Shown here one piece after another: positions 9,082-18,039 of a stretch of 33,061 bases of DNA. Position numbers and translations under genes: made by a program. Numbering within the stretch: the stretch's first letter is position 1; each line of letters begins with the position of its first letter. Under the pieces are notes generated by a model. That model had not been told where the DNA came from and ran no database searches. It saw only the letters and a program-made list of their open reading frames with translations. The DNA is taken from NCBI GenBank assembly GCA_020860185.1, contig JAJBUT010000001.1:1-33061 (forward strand). The letters are read 5' to 3'. The DNA is from Lachnospiraceae bacterium (GTDB taxonomy: Bacteria > Bacillota > Clostridia > Lachnospirales > Lachnospiraceae).

Positions 9082-9540
9082 ATGACGACAGCAGAGTTAC
9101 AGGATAAAGGCGCGATCTGGTTTGCGCGGATCACGGACGGACTGAAGCAGTACGCGGACGTAAAACTGGTCATGGATGAAAAAAAGGCCTTTACTCATTT
9201 TAAAAGTCTGAAAAAGGAGTACGGGGCGGAGAATGCCTATGCGGATTTTTATTATTTTCGCCTGGATCCGGACGCCAGGGAGATGGTTGAAGAACTGCTC
9301 GATGAGGAGGAACGATCATATCTTGGGCTGATTGCGCCGGCTCCGGATGAGTCGGAGAAGGAGATTATTTTTCCTCTGAGCGACAGGCTGCTGAGGATTC
9401 TTGTAAAACTGAATGCCGCGGAGATGCTTTTTTCCACGATTTATTTTGTGCAGCCGGATCCGGCAGGCCGGGCGCGGACCACCTGGTGGGGAAATTATGA
9501 GAAGGAATATATCTGCTTTCGCGACAGGCAGGACACATGA
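9082..9540 (+). CDS. Hypothetical protein, 152 aa
   Basis: ORF with upstream AGGGGAGACAG, codon use like its neighbours; no family recognised. Confidence 0.7.
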   Translation: MTTAELQDKGAIWFARITDGLKQYADVKLVMDEKKAFTHFKSLKKEYGAENAYADFYYFRLDPDAREMVEELLDEEERSYLGLIAPAPDESEKEIIFPLSDRLLRILVKLNAAEMLFSTIYFVQPDPAGRARTTWWGNYEKEYICFRDRQDT

Positions 9541-9703
9541 CGCGGTGTTTGCGGCATATTGTTCGCGGAAGCGTTTTGCGGACGGTTGTTACCGTAACAG
9601 TGTTCCTGACCCGGATAAACCGGGACAGAAGTTTTGCTGTTCTGCGCAAAAATCGTTCCTAAGCGCCTGAGTCGTGTGGGTGATATGAAATGGAGGGACA
9701 GAC

Positions 9704-10414
9704 GTGAAATTGTTGTATGAAAAAGAGCGTGAAGAAATCTGTGATGTCTGCCACAAGCTCTGGCAGCGCGGTATCGTGGCGGCGAATGACGGAAATGTCT
9801 CCGTGAAGCTGGCAGACGGTACGGTTTTGTGTACGCCGTCCGGCGTCAGCAAGAGTGCGATGACTCCGGAGATCCTGGTTCATCTGTCCTCAGACGGAAA
9901 CGTGATTTTGGCTGCGGAGGGATACCGCCCGTCCTCGGAAATGAAGATGCATTTTCGCTGTTACGCGGAACGGCCGGATGTCTCTGCCGTCGTACACGCG
10001 CATCCGCCCATTGCGACGAGCTACGCCTCCATGGGGCGGGCGCTGGACGGATATCATACGGCGGAAAACATCGTGAATCTCGGCGCGGTTCCGGTGGCGC
10101 CCTATGCCAAACCATCTACGGATCAGGTGCCGGATTCCATTGCGCCGTTTCTGCAGGAACACGACGCGATCCTGCTGGCGCATCACGGGGCGCTGACCGT
10201 GGGCGATACCCTGACCAGAGCTTACTTTCGGATGGAATCTCTGGAGATGTACGCAAAGACATCGCTGTATATCCATCTGCTCGGCGGCGCGCCGGATATG
10301 GACCGGGAGCAGATCGACGGGCTTCTGGACCTGCGTGTGAACGGATATAAGATGCCGGGCAGACATCCGGGGTATGTAAAATATAATGATGATACCAGGG
10401 TCAAAAGGTCATGA
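9704..10414 (+). CDS. Class II aldolase/adducin family protein (L-fuculose-phosphate aldolase-like)
   Basis: CHKLWQRGIVAANDGNVSVKLADGTVLCTPSGVSK, VVHAHPPIATSYA, LLAHHGALTVGDTLTRAYFRMESLE. Confidence 0.92.
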   Translation: MKLLYEKEREEICDVCHKLWQRGIVAANDGNVSVKLADGTVLCTPSGVSKSAMTPEILVHLSSDGNVILAAEGYRPSSEMKMHFRCYAERPDVSAVVHAHPPIATSYASMGRALDGYHTAENIVNLGAVPVAPYAKPSTDQVPDSIAPFLQEHDAILLAHHGALTVGDTLTRAYFRMESLEMYAKTSLYIHLLGGAPDMDREQIDGLLDLRVNGYKMPGRHPGYVKYNDDTRVKRS

Positions 10415-10460
10415 ATCGAATGCTCGCATTCGAATTCATGACCTTGGGATCCGTAGTATC
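10391..10460. repeat. Long hairpin spanning the aldolase stop codon
   Basis: Core AAGGTCATGAATCGAATGC / GCATTCGAATTCATGACCTT (10405-10446, one bulged base), with outer GATAC (10391-10395) / GTATC (10456-10460); no T-run follows. Confidence 0.7.
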
Positions 10461-10503
10461 ATACCATTTTGTCGTCTGAACCATATTATAATACGGAGGA
10501 ATC

Positions 10504-11400
10504 ATGAATCGCAGGCAGCTGGAATATTTTCTCGCCGTGGCGCGGGAACTGAATTTTACAAGAGCGGCGGAGTCTCTGTATGTCTCGCAGACGGCTGTCA
10601 CTCAGCAGATCCGGGTACTCGAGGAGCAGCTCGGCGTGCAGCTGTTTACCCGTACCAGGCGCAGAGTGGAGCTGACTCCGGCGGGCAGAGTCTTTCAGCG
10701 TGAGGCGATGGGTATCATGAACCGCATGGACGCCGCCGTGCAGCGGACGAGGGAGGCCTCCAGCGGTTTTGTCGGCTCTCTGAATATCGGGTTTACGATC
10801 GGCATCGGGAACACGGAGATCTCGGACCGGATGCAGGCATTTAACCGGAAATATCCGAATATTGTCATACGCTTTATAAGTCTGAGTCCCTCTGTGCTGC
10901 TGCGCCAGCTGAAAGAGGGAGAACTGGATCTGGCGCTGATGCCGATGTTTCAGGAAAAATATTACACCGGCATCTGCTTTCGAAGGGTTGTGAGGGATCA
11001 TTATGTTGCGATTCTGCCGAGAAATCATGTTCTCGCACAGAATCAGTTTCTCACGTGGAAGGATCTGAAGGAGGAGCCGCTGATTCTGGCGGCGACGCCG
11101 GGCAGCGAGATCGGTGAAGACCTGGATATCATTGAGAGTTTTATTCAGAATGGTCTTCAGCCCAATGTGGCGGATCACATAGAGGATGTGGAGACGATCA
11201 TATTTATGATTTCCGCAAACATGGGGATTACCATACTGCCGGCCTATATGGCAATACCGGCGGCGTCCAGAGGGAAGATCGTTACAATCCCGATCGGTAT
11301 GTCAAAGGATCAGGTCGATATCATTGCAGCGTGGATGCCGGAAAAAGAGAATCCTTCGCTGGAGAAGATTCTTCCGTTTCTTGAAGAAAATCCGTTGTAA
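10504..11400 (+). CDS. LysR-family transcriptional regulator
   Basis: MNRRQLEYFLAVARELNFTRAAESLYVSQTAVTQQIRVLEEQLGVQLFTRTRRRVELTPAG. Confidence 0.95.
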   Translation: MNRRQLEYFLAVARELNFTRAAESLYVSQTAVTQQIRVLEEQLGVQLFTRTRRRVELTPAGRVFQREAMGIMNRMDAAVQRTREASSGFVGSLNIGFTIGIGNTEISDRMQAFNRKYPNIVIRFISLSPSVLLRQLKEGELDLALMPMFQEKYYTGICFRRVVRDHYVAILPRNHVLAQNQFLTWKDLKEEPLILAATPGSEIGEDLDIIESFIQNGLQPNVADHIEDVETIIFMISANMGITILPAYMAIPAASRGKIVTIPIGMSKDQVDIIAAWMPEKENPSLEKILPFLEENPL

Positions 11401-11425
11401 AGGAAGTTTTTCAACTATTCGGGAC

Positions 11426-11467
11426 AGCACCCTGCCACTGCTGCGAAGTACGTATGATGACGTAAAT
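11426..11467. repeat. Dispersed palindromic repeat, copy A (upstream of cbiD)
   Basis: AGCACCCTGCCACTGCTGCGAAGTACGTATGATGACGTAAAT, 34/42 identical by eye to copy B at 16449-16490. Confidence 0.6.
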
Positions 11468-11555
11468 TACACGAGATTTTTAAGCCGTACACATTGCCGG
11501 ACATAGCTGCGTCAGCAGTCATATCCGTTTATGAGAGAAGGACACAGGCGAGTTC

Positions 11556-12896
11556 ATGACGAATGGGCTGGAAGCGTTTCATATTATAAAAGATAATAAA
11601 AAACTGCGTTACGGATATACGACCGGGAGCTGTGCGGCGGCAGCCGCGCAGGCGTCGGTTCGGATGCTGTTCTCGCAAAAAGCGGTGGACGTGGTTCGGC
11701 TGACGACTCCGAAGGGCATTACGCTGTTTCTGGAACCGCTGGATGTAAACTGGGAAACAGACGCAGTGAGCTGTGCCATCCGCAAAGATGCGGGAGACGA
11801 TCCGGACGTGACTGATGGGCTGCTTGTCTATGCCCGTGCCCGGATTTGCGGCAGAGAGGAATGCGCGGAGCAGATGGAGCAGTACGGCCAGACGGCAGAG
11901 ACTGAGAATACGCAGCATACAGGAGGTCTGCAGCAGACGAAATCCGGGGAACTGCCGTTGTCGCCCGGAGGCGAAAGCGATCGTACAGAGGAGCGTGTGA
12001 ATATAGAAATATCCGGCAAAGCAATGGTGCGTCCGGCAGCTGTCAGCATCCTGGGCGGCGATGGTATCGGCACGGTTACAATGCCGGGACTGGAGCAGCC
12101 GATCGGCGCTCCGGCGATCAACCGGGTTCCGCGCAGCATGATACAGTCGGAGGTGCGGAAGGTCTGCGGCGAATACGGCTATACAGACGGGATTGAGGTG
12201 ACTATATCGGCACCGGAGGGGCGCAGGCTGGCGGAGCGAACCTTCAATCCGAGGCTTGGGATTCGGAACGGGATTTCCATTCTCGGAACCACCGGCATTG
12301 TGGAACCCATGAGTGAGCAGGCGCTGGTATCGGCGATCGAGGTTGAGATGAGGCAGAAAGCGGCCTCTCAGAAGTATCTGCTCGTCACGCCGGGCAATTA
12401 CGGAACCGGGTATCTGGCCGGTCATTTTCCTTTTGAGGCGGAGGAGGCTGTAAAATGCAGTAATTATGTCGGGCAGACCATTGATCTCGCGGTCAATCTG
12501 GAACTCTCCGGACTTCTTTTCGTGGCGCATATCGGTAAATTCGTAAAAGTTGCCGGCGGAATTATGAACACGCATTCCCGTGAGGCGGACGCCCGGATGG
12601 AAATCCTTGCGGCCTGCGCGCTGAGAGCGGGGCTCGACGCTGATCACGCACGGCGAATCCTGAATGCGGTTACCACCGAAGAGGGACTTCGTGTCCTCCG
12701 CGAAACGGATGGCTGGCAGCAGGCGCTGACTGTTCTCATGGAAAACATCCATGAAAATTTAAATCGCAGGGCGCAGAGCCGGATGAAGGTCGGTGCGGTG
12801 GTTTTCTCCAATGTATACGGCGAGCTGGGACGGACGGAAGCCGTACCGGAGCTGCTGGCTGCGCTGCGGGAGCAGACCGGTCCGGCAACAGAATGA
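11556..12896 (+). CDS. cbiD: Cobalt-precorrin-5B (C1)-methyltransferase
   Basis: LRYGYTTGSCAAAAAQASVRMLF...RTFNPRLGIRNGISILGTTGIVEPMSEQAL...GNYGTGYL...HIGKFVKVAGGIMNTHSREADAR. Confidence 0.95.
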   Translation: MTNGLEAFHIIKDNKKLRYGYTTGSCAAAAAQASVRMLFSQKAVDVVRLTTPKGITLFLEPLDVNWETDAVSCAIRKDAGDDPDVTDGLLVYARARICGREECAEQMEQYGQTAETENTQHTGGLQQTKSGELPLSPGGESDRTEERVNIEISGKAMVRPAAVSILGGDGIGTVTMPGLEQPIGAPAINRVPRSMIQSEVRKVCGEYGYTDGIEVTISAPEGRRLAERTFNPRLGIRNGISILGTTGIVEPMSEQALVSAIEVEMRQKAASQKYLLVTPGNYGTGYLAGHFPFEAEEAVKCSNYVGQTIDLAVNLELSGLLFVAHIGKFVKVAGGIMNTHSREADARMEILAACALRAGLDADHARRILNAVTTEEGLRVLRETDGWQQALTVLMENIHENLNRRAQSRMKVGAVVFSNVYGELGRTEAVPELLAALREQTGPATE

Positions 12897-12961
12897 CGCT
12901 GGCGGCATGCATCTGTTCCTATGAACCGGGACGATGACAGACAAAAGCGGGAAGCGGAGAG

Positions 12962-14260
12962 ATGAAAGAACAGATTTCCATTTTATCATTTACGGAACAG
13001 GGGTTTCGGATTGCGAAACAGATACAGACGGTTTTGTCGACGGACGGGCGTGTATGGCTGGCCGGATGGATGAAAAACGTGCGGCAGGGAATGGAAACTT
13101 CCGGATCAGATGGGAAGAACACATCGGTATCCGAAGTGCAGATTATATCATATACAAAAAATAGACAGATACAGTGCCGGGAGTCGGTAATTGTGACAGG
13201 CAGCCTGCACAGCTGGTGCGAAGAGATTTTTGTGAAATCGGCTGCAGTTATCTTTATCGGAGCTGTCGGGATCGCGGTGCGCACGATCGCGCCTTTTTTG
13301 CGTTCCAAGACAGAGGACCCCGCAGTGCTGGCGGCGGATGAATGCGGACAGCATATCATCTCTTTGCTGTCCGGACATCTCGGCGGCGGCAATGCGATGA
13401 CAATATTTCTGGCGGAAAAGATGGGCGCCGATCCGGTGATCACTACGGCTTCCGATGTCGGAGGAAAGATTGCCATTGATGTGTGGGCGCAGAAAAACAA
13501 TCTGTTTATTACGGATCAGAGGGCAGCTAAAAGGATAGCCTCGCGGATTGTGAACGGGGAGAAGTTGCCTTTTTACTGTGAGGGGCGTATCAGGGGGGAG
13601 ATTCCGCCGGAACTGATGCTGACAGAGCATATTCACCGGTGTGAGAGTCCGGGAGACGGAGAGATTGTTCCGCAGCGTGTTCGGACATGTGAGAGTGAGA
13701 AACCTGCAGACAGAAGGATTGCTTCACCGGGCAGTCATACAGGCTATGAAAGCGAAATATCTGCGGAAAACGTTATTGTCTCTGTGAGAGATGTGATTTC
13801 GGGTTGTGATGACAGACAGAGTCTTCATCTGGTTCCGCGGGCTGTCGTTTTGGGTATGGGATGCAAAAAGGGCAAATCATTTGCCGAGATTCGGGATTTT
13901 GTATACTGTCTGTTGAAAAAACACCGGATTTCACCGAAAAGCATATGCGCACTGACTTCCATAGATCTGAAGGCAGAGGAACCCGGGCTGAATCGGCTGG
14001 CGGAGGAACTGGGCGCCCCGTTTGTGACTTTTTCCGCGGAGGCTCTGCGGGAGGTTCCGGGAACATACAGCCCGTCCCCCTTTGTGTATGAGACGACCGG
14101 GGTGGATAATGTCTGTGAACGCGCGGCGATGGCGTTCCTGACGGAAACAGAGCAAAAAAACGCACGTTTTCTCTGCAGAAAGATCTCGGAAAACGGAATG
14201 ACCGCCGCGCTGCTGGAGAAACCATGGACCGTTTTTTTTGAACAGGATGGAGTTGTATGA
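12962..14260 (+). CDS. cbiG: Cobalt-precorrin-5A hydrolase
   Basis: AAVIFIGAVGIAVRTIAPFLRSKTEDPAVLAADECGQHIISLLSGHLGGGNAM; C-domain VLGMGCKKGKSFAEIRDFV...TSIDLKAEEPGLNRLAEEL. Confidence 0.94.
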   Translation: MKEQISILSFTEQGFRIAKQIQTVLSTDGRVWLAGWMKNVRQGMETSGSDGKNTSVSEVQIISYTKNRQIQCRESVIVTGSLHSWCEEIFVKSAAVIFIGAVGIAVRTIAPFLRSKTEDPAVLAADECGQHIISLLSGHLGGGNAMTIFLAEKMGADPVITTASDVGGKIAIDVWAQKNNLFITDQRAAKRIASRIVNGEKLPFYCEGRIRGEIPPELMLTEHIHRCESPGDGEIVPQRVRTCESEKPADRRIASPGSHTGYESEISAENVIVSVRDVISGCDDRQSLHLVPRAVVLGMGCKKGKSFAEIRDFVYCLLKKHRISPKSICALTSIDLKAEEPGLNRLAEELGAPFVTFSAEALREVPGTYSPSPFVYETTGVDNVCERAAMAFLTETEQKNARFLCRKISENGMTAALLEKPWTVFFEQDGVV

Positions 14261-16353
14261 ATCGAAAGCTGCGGATGGGAGGGGAAGAGATGGAAACCGG
14301 ACAATTTCTTGTTTTTGCGGGAACGAGGGAGGGCCGCGAACTGACGGAGTTCCTGACAGAACAGCAGATACCGGCCGTCGTCTGTGTGGCGACAGACTAT
14401 GGGGAAGCGCTTCTGACGGAAAATGAGCAGATTCGTGTCCGGACGGGCAGGATGGACTGTGGGGAGATGGCGGCGCTGATCCGTGAAGAGCGGCCGCTGG
14501 CCGTGATTGACGCCACGCATCCCTACGCGGATGCCGTTACTGAAAACATTCGCCGGGCCTGTGAGCAGGAGAAGACGGATGTATACCGTCTTCTGCGGCA
14601 GGAGTCAGTTTCAGAACAGACGGAAGGAATGAGATTTTTTGAAAATGCCGCCGGTGCCGCCGACTGGCTGTGCGGCAAACAGGGAAACATTCTTCTTACG
14701 ACGGGAATGAAGGAGCTGTCTGTGTTTGCGGAGCGGCCTGAGCTGAGAGACCGGCTTTTTGTCAGAACGCTCCCGCAGGCCGAAGTGTTTGCACAGATTG
14801 AGACATATGGCCTGTCCGGAAAACAGATTATCTGTATGCAGGGGCCTTTTTCCAGAGAGATGAATGCGGCAACGCTTCGAATGACGGACGCAAAATATCT
14901 CGTGACAAAGGAGTCCGGGAGAATCGGAGGATTTGGAGAAAAGGCTGAGGCCGCGAGAGAATGCGGAGCGGTCTGCCTGGTGATCCGGCGTCCGGCATCG
15001 GAACCGGGGTTTTCAGCTGACGAGATCCGAAGAATAATTATACGGCTGTGGAGAGAGAATTCCTGCAAAAACAGCGAAGTCCGGGGGTGTGAAGCGCAGG
15101 AAACACCGCATGAGATATCCGCGGACAAAAGACGCCGTGTCACAATTCTCGGCATTGGGATGGGAAGCGATGACAATATGACTGTGGAGGCTGTGGCTGC
15201 CTGCCGTGAATCTGACTGCATCATCGGCGCTAGCCGGATGCTGGAGACCCTGCGGCGTTTTGAAAAACCCATGGCATCTCTCTACAGGAGTGATGAGATC
15301 GCATCATATATGGAAAGCCATTCGGAATACCGGAAGTTTGCAGTCGCTTTTTCCGGTGATATCGGTTTCTACAGCGGAGCGAGAAAGCTTATAGAGGCGC
15401 TTACCGACAGTCAGAACGATCAGCATACGGATATCCGTCTGCTGTGCGGGATTTCCAGTGTTGTATATTTTGCGTCCCGTCTGCGGATGGCCTGGGAAGA
15501 TATGGCGCTGGTGAGCAGTCACGGAAGAGAGCAGAACCTCGTCAGTGCCGTACGGCAAAATCGGAAGGTATTTACACTGGCCTCAGATGCGAAGAGTATC
15601 CGTTCCATTGCTGAAAAGCTGGAATTGTTCGGACTCGGGGATGTAAAAGTATACGTGGGAGCGGATATGAGCTATCCGACGGAACATATTTATGAAGGAA
15701 AAGCTGCAGACTTTGTTTGCTTTGACCGGACAGGCGTCTTTTCGGCCGTAATCTGCAATGAACAGGCCGGACGGGAGACGGTCACGCATGGAATACCCGA
15801 CGAAGTGTTCGTGCGCGGGAATGTGCCGATGACAAAAGAGGAGGTGCGGAGCATTTCGGTCTCGAAGCTGCGCCTGACCAGAGACGCCATCGTATATGAT
15901 GTGGGGGCGGGCACCGGTTCGGTATCTGTCGAGTGCGCCCGTATGGCGGATCGCGGAAGAGTTTATGCCATCGAATGGAAGGAGGACGCCTGGAAGCTGA
16001 TCGCGGAAAACAGAAAACAGTTCGCTGTCCCCAATCTGGAGATTGTTGCGGGCCGTGCGCCGGAGAAATTAAATAATCTGCCGGCTCCGACCCATGCGTT
16101 CATCGGCGGCAGCGGCGGCAGCCTGAAAAATATTCTGAGAACCCTGGTTCGCAAAAATCCGGATGTCAGGATCGTGATCAACTGTATCACGCTGGAGACG
16201 GTCAGTGAAACCATGGAGGCGGCAAACGAACTGCGCATGGAAATTGAGGACATCACATCTGTCAGCATCGCAAAGTCAAAGCCGGTCGGTTCGTATCACA
16301 TGATGACGGCTCGGAATCCGGTCACAATCATAACGCTTCAGGCTTTGCGGTGA
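14257..16353 (+). CDS. cbiJ-cbiET: Fusion: precorrin-6A reductase (CbiJ) + precorrin-6B methyltransferase/decarboxylase (CbiE-CbiT)
   Basis: LVFAGTREGRELTEFL...VIDATHPYADAVTENI (CbiJ); VTILGIGMGSDDNMTVEAVAA (CbiE); VPMTKEEVRSISVSKLRLTRDAIVYDVGAGTGSVSVECARM...AFIGGSGGSLKNIL (CbiT). Start overlaps cbiG stop. Confidence 0.93.
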   Translation: MNRKLRMGGEEMETGQFLVFAGTREGRELTEFLTEQQIPAVVCVATDYGEALLTENEQIRVRTGRMDCGEMAALIREERPLAVIDATHPYADAVTENIRRACEQEKTDVYRLLRQESVSEQTEGMRFFENAAGAADWLCGKQGNILLTTGMKELSVFAERPELRDRLFVRTLPQAEVFAQIETYGLSGKQIICMQGPFSREMNAATLRMTDAKYLVTKESGRIGGFGEKAEAARECGAVCLVIRRPASEPGFSADEIRRIIIRLWRENSCKNSEVRGCEAQETPHEISADKRRRVTILGIGMGSDDNMTVEAVAACRESDCIIGASRMLETLRRFEKPMASLYRSDEIASYMESHSEYRKFAVAFSGDIGFYSGARKLIEALTDSQNDQHTDIRLLCGISSVVYFASRLRMAWEDMALVSSHGREQNLVSAVRQNRKVFTLASDAKSIRSIAEKLELFGLGDVKVYVGADMSYPTEHIYEGKAADFVCFDRTGVFSAVICNEQAGRETVTHGIPDEVFVRGNVPMTKEEVRSISVSKLRLTRDAIVYDVGAGTGSVSVECARMADRGRVYAIEWKEDAWKLIAENRKQFAVPNLEIVAGRAPEKLNNLPAPTHAFIGGSGGSLKNILRTLVRKNPDVRIVINCITLETVSETMEAANELRMEIEDITSVSIAKSKPVGSYHMMTARNPVTIITLQALR

Positions 16354-16448
16354 GTGGTTTCAGGACAGCTCCTTACGGTGCGGCCAGGTTTAGAAACCGC
16401 GGGATTGTCCGTCCGGGGAATGTGAAACAGGAGTAGCTGTTCCGGAAA

Positions 16449-16490
16449 GTACTTTGCACCTGCCGCGAAGTACATATGATGTCGTAAATG
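16449..16490. repeat. Dispersed palindromic repeat, copy B (upstream of cbiA)
   Basis: AGTACTTTGCACCTGCCGCGAAGTACATATGATGTCGTAAAT; GTACTTTGC pairs with GCGAAGTAC (one mismatch). Confidence 0.65.
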
Positions 16491-16509
16491 AGACAGGAAG
16501 TGTAAATCC

Positions 16510-18039
16510 ATGATGAAATTACCGAGAATTATGATCGCCGCGCCGGCGAGCGGCAGCGGAAAAACACTGGTTACCTGCGGGCTGCTGCAGGCGTTTGTCA
16601 ACCGGGGGAAGAAAACGGTATCCTTCAAATGCGGACCTGATTATATTGATCCGATGTTCCATGCGAAGGTGATCGGTATCCCCTCCCGCAATCTGGACAC
16701 TTTTTTTGTCTCCGGGGACATGGTCCGTTATCTTTTCGGCAGACAGGCGGCGGGGGCGGATATCTCTGTCATGGAGGGTGTCATGGGATTCTATGACGGT
16801 GTGGCGGGTGTTACTCCGGAGGCATCCTCCTGGGAGCTGGCGGACGAAACAGAAACGCCGGTGATCCTGGTTGTCAATGCAAAGGGGATGAGTCTGTCAG
16901 TCATCCCGCTGATTCAGGGTTTTCTGTCATTTTGTCCTTCTTTGGCACCGAGCGGCGCACATCAGTACAAACCGTTTGACAGCCATATACGCGGTGTGAT
17001 TTTAAATCAGGTCTCCGCCTCCGTCTACCCCGGACTGAAACAGAAAATAGAAGAATCTCTTCCGGTAAGGGTTTTGGGCTATGTGCCGAAGGCGGAGGAT
17101 TGTGTGATCGCAAGCCGTCATCTGGGGCTGGTGACGCCGGATGAGATACGTGATTTTCAGCATAAACTGCGGAGGCTGGCAGAGATTTTTGAGACGACGC
17201 TGGACATTGACGGTATCCTGCGCCTGGCGGGGGAAGCGGCGGAGCTGGATGCCGCGATACCGGAGAATCTGCACAGACAGATGGAGATAGCGGGCAGAGT
17301 TACGGATGAAGCGGCAGGGGAACCATGCGGGATACCGGAAAGAGGCGGTTCTTCTGTGAAACAGAAAAGTAAAGAGATGCTGAGCGGAGGCAGAAGGTTC
17401 AGAGACAGGACAATCCGGATTGCAGTGGCCCGGGACGAGGCATTTTGCTTTTATTATGAAGATAATCTGGATCTGCTCCGGCAATTTGGCGCGGAGCTGG
17501 TTTTCTTTTCTCCGCTGCATGACAGACATCTGCCGGAGCAGATGCAGGGACTTTTGATCGGCGGAGGCTATCCGGAACTGTATGCACAGCAGCTGAGTGA
17601 AAATACAGATATGCTCAGACAGATAAAAACAGCGATTCAGAATGGAATCCCCTATCTGGCGGAATGCGGAGGATTCATGTATCTTCATGCCGCGATGGAG
17701 GATATGAGCGGCCGAATCTGGCCGATGGCCGGCATCTTTCCCGGAGCCGTGCGGAAGACAGATCACCTCAGCCGGTTCGGTTATATTTCCCTGCGCGCAA
17801 ACCGTCCCCAGATCTTCGGGGATGCCGGATGCGGCATTCGCGCACATGAATTCCACTATTTTGAAAGCTCCGATAACGGGGACGCTTTTCATGCCGAAAA
17901 ACCTTACCGGAATCGGAGATGGGAGTGTATGCTTGCGGGAGAAAACTTTGCGGCGGGATTCCCTCACCTGTATTATTATTCCAATCCGGAATTCGCGGAG
18001 CGGTTTGTCAGGCAGTGTGCTGCGTTTATCTCCCTGTGA
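16510..18039 (+). CDS. cbiA: Cobyrinic acid a,c-diamide synthase
   Basis: MIAAPASGSGKTLVTCGLLQAFVNRGKKTVSFKCGPDYIDPMFH...VMEGVMGFYDGVAG...LLIGGGYPELYAQQLSEN...YLAECGGFMYL. Confidence 0.96.
   Translation: MMKLPRIMIAAPASGSGKTLVTCGLLQAFVNRGKKTVSFKCGPDYIDPMFHAKVIGIPSRNLDTFFVSGDMVRYLFGRQAAGADISVMEGVMGFYDGVAGVTPEASSWELADETETPVILVVNAKGMSLSVIPLIQGFLSFCPSLAPSGAHQYKPFDSHIRGVILNQVSASVYPGLKQKIEESLPVRVLGYVPKAEDCVIASRHLGLVTPDEIRDFQHKLRRLAEIFETTLDIDGILRLAGEAAELDAAIPENLHRQMEIAGRVTDEAAGEPCGIPERGGSSVKQKSKEMLSGGRRFRDRTIRIAVARDEAFCFYYEDNLDLLRQFGAELVFFSPLHDRHLPEQMQGLLIGGGYPELYAQQLSENTDMLRQIKTAIQNGIPYLAECGGFMYLHAAMEDMSGRIWPMAGIFPGAVRKTDHLSRFGYISLRANRPQIFGDAGCGIRAHEFHYFESSDNGDAFHAEKPYRNRRWECMLAGENFAAGFPHLYYYSNPEFAERFVRQCAAFISL

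Noticed and set aside
9608-9624. CCCGG-ATAAA-CCGGG hairpin between the 152-aa gene and the aldolase
   Set aside because: Short stem with no T-run; expected by chance in this composition.
11400-11556. Possible cobalamin riboswitch upstream of cbiD (GCCACTG) or cbiA (ACCTGCC)
   Set aside because: Leaders are only about 156 nt and the expected conserved core and B12-box order is not seen; the shared sequence is better explained as a dispersed palindrome.
11529-12752. 407-aa minus-strand ORF opposite cbiD, and similar ones opposite cbiG, cbiET and cbiA
   Set aside because: Antisense shadows of well-supported cobalamin genes.
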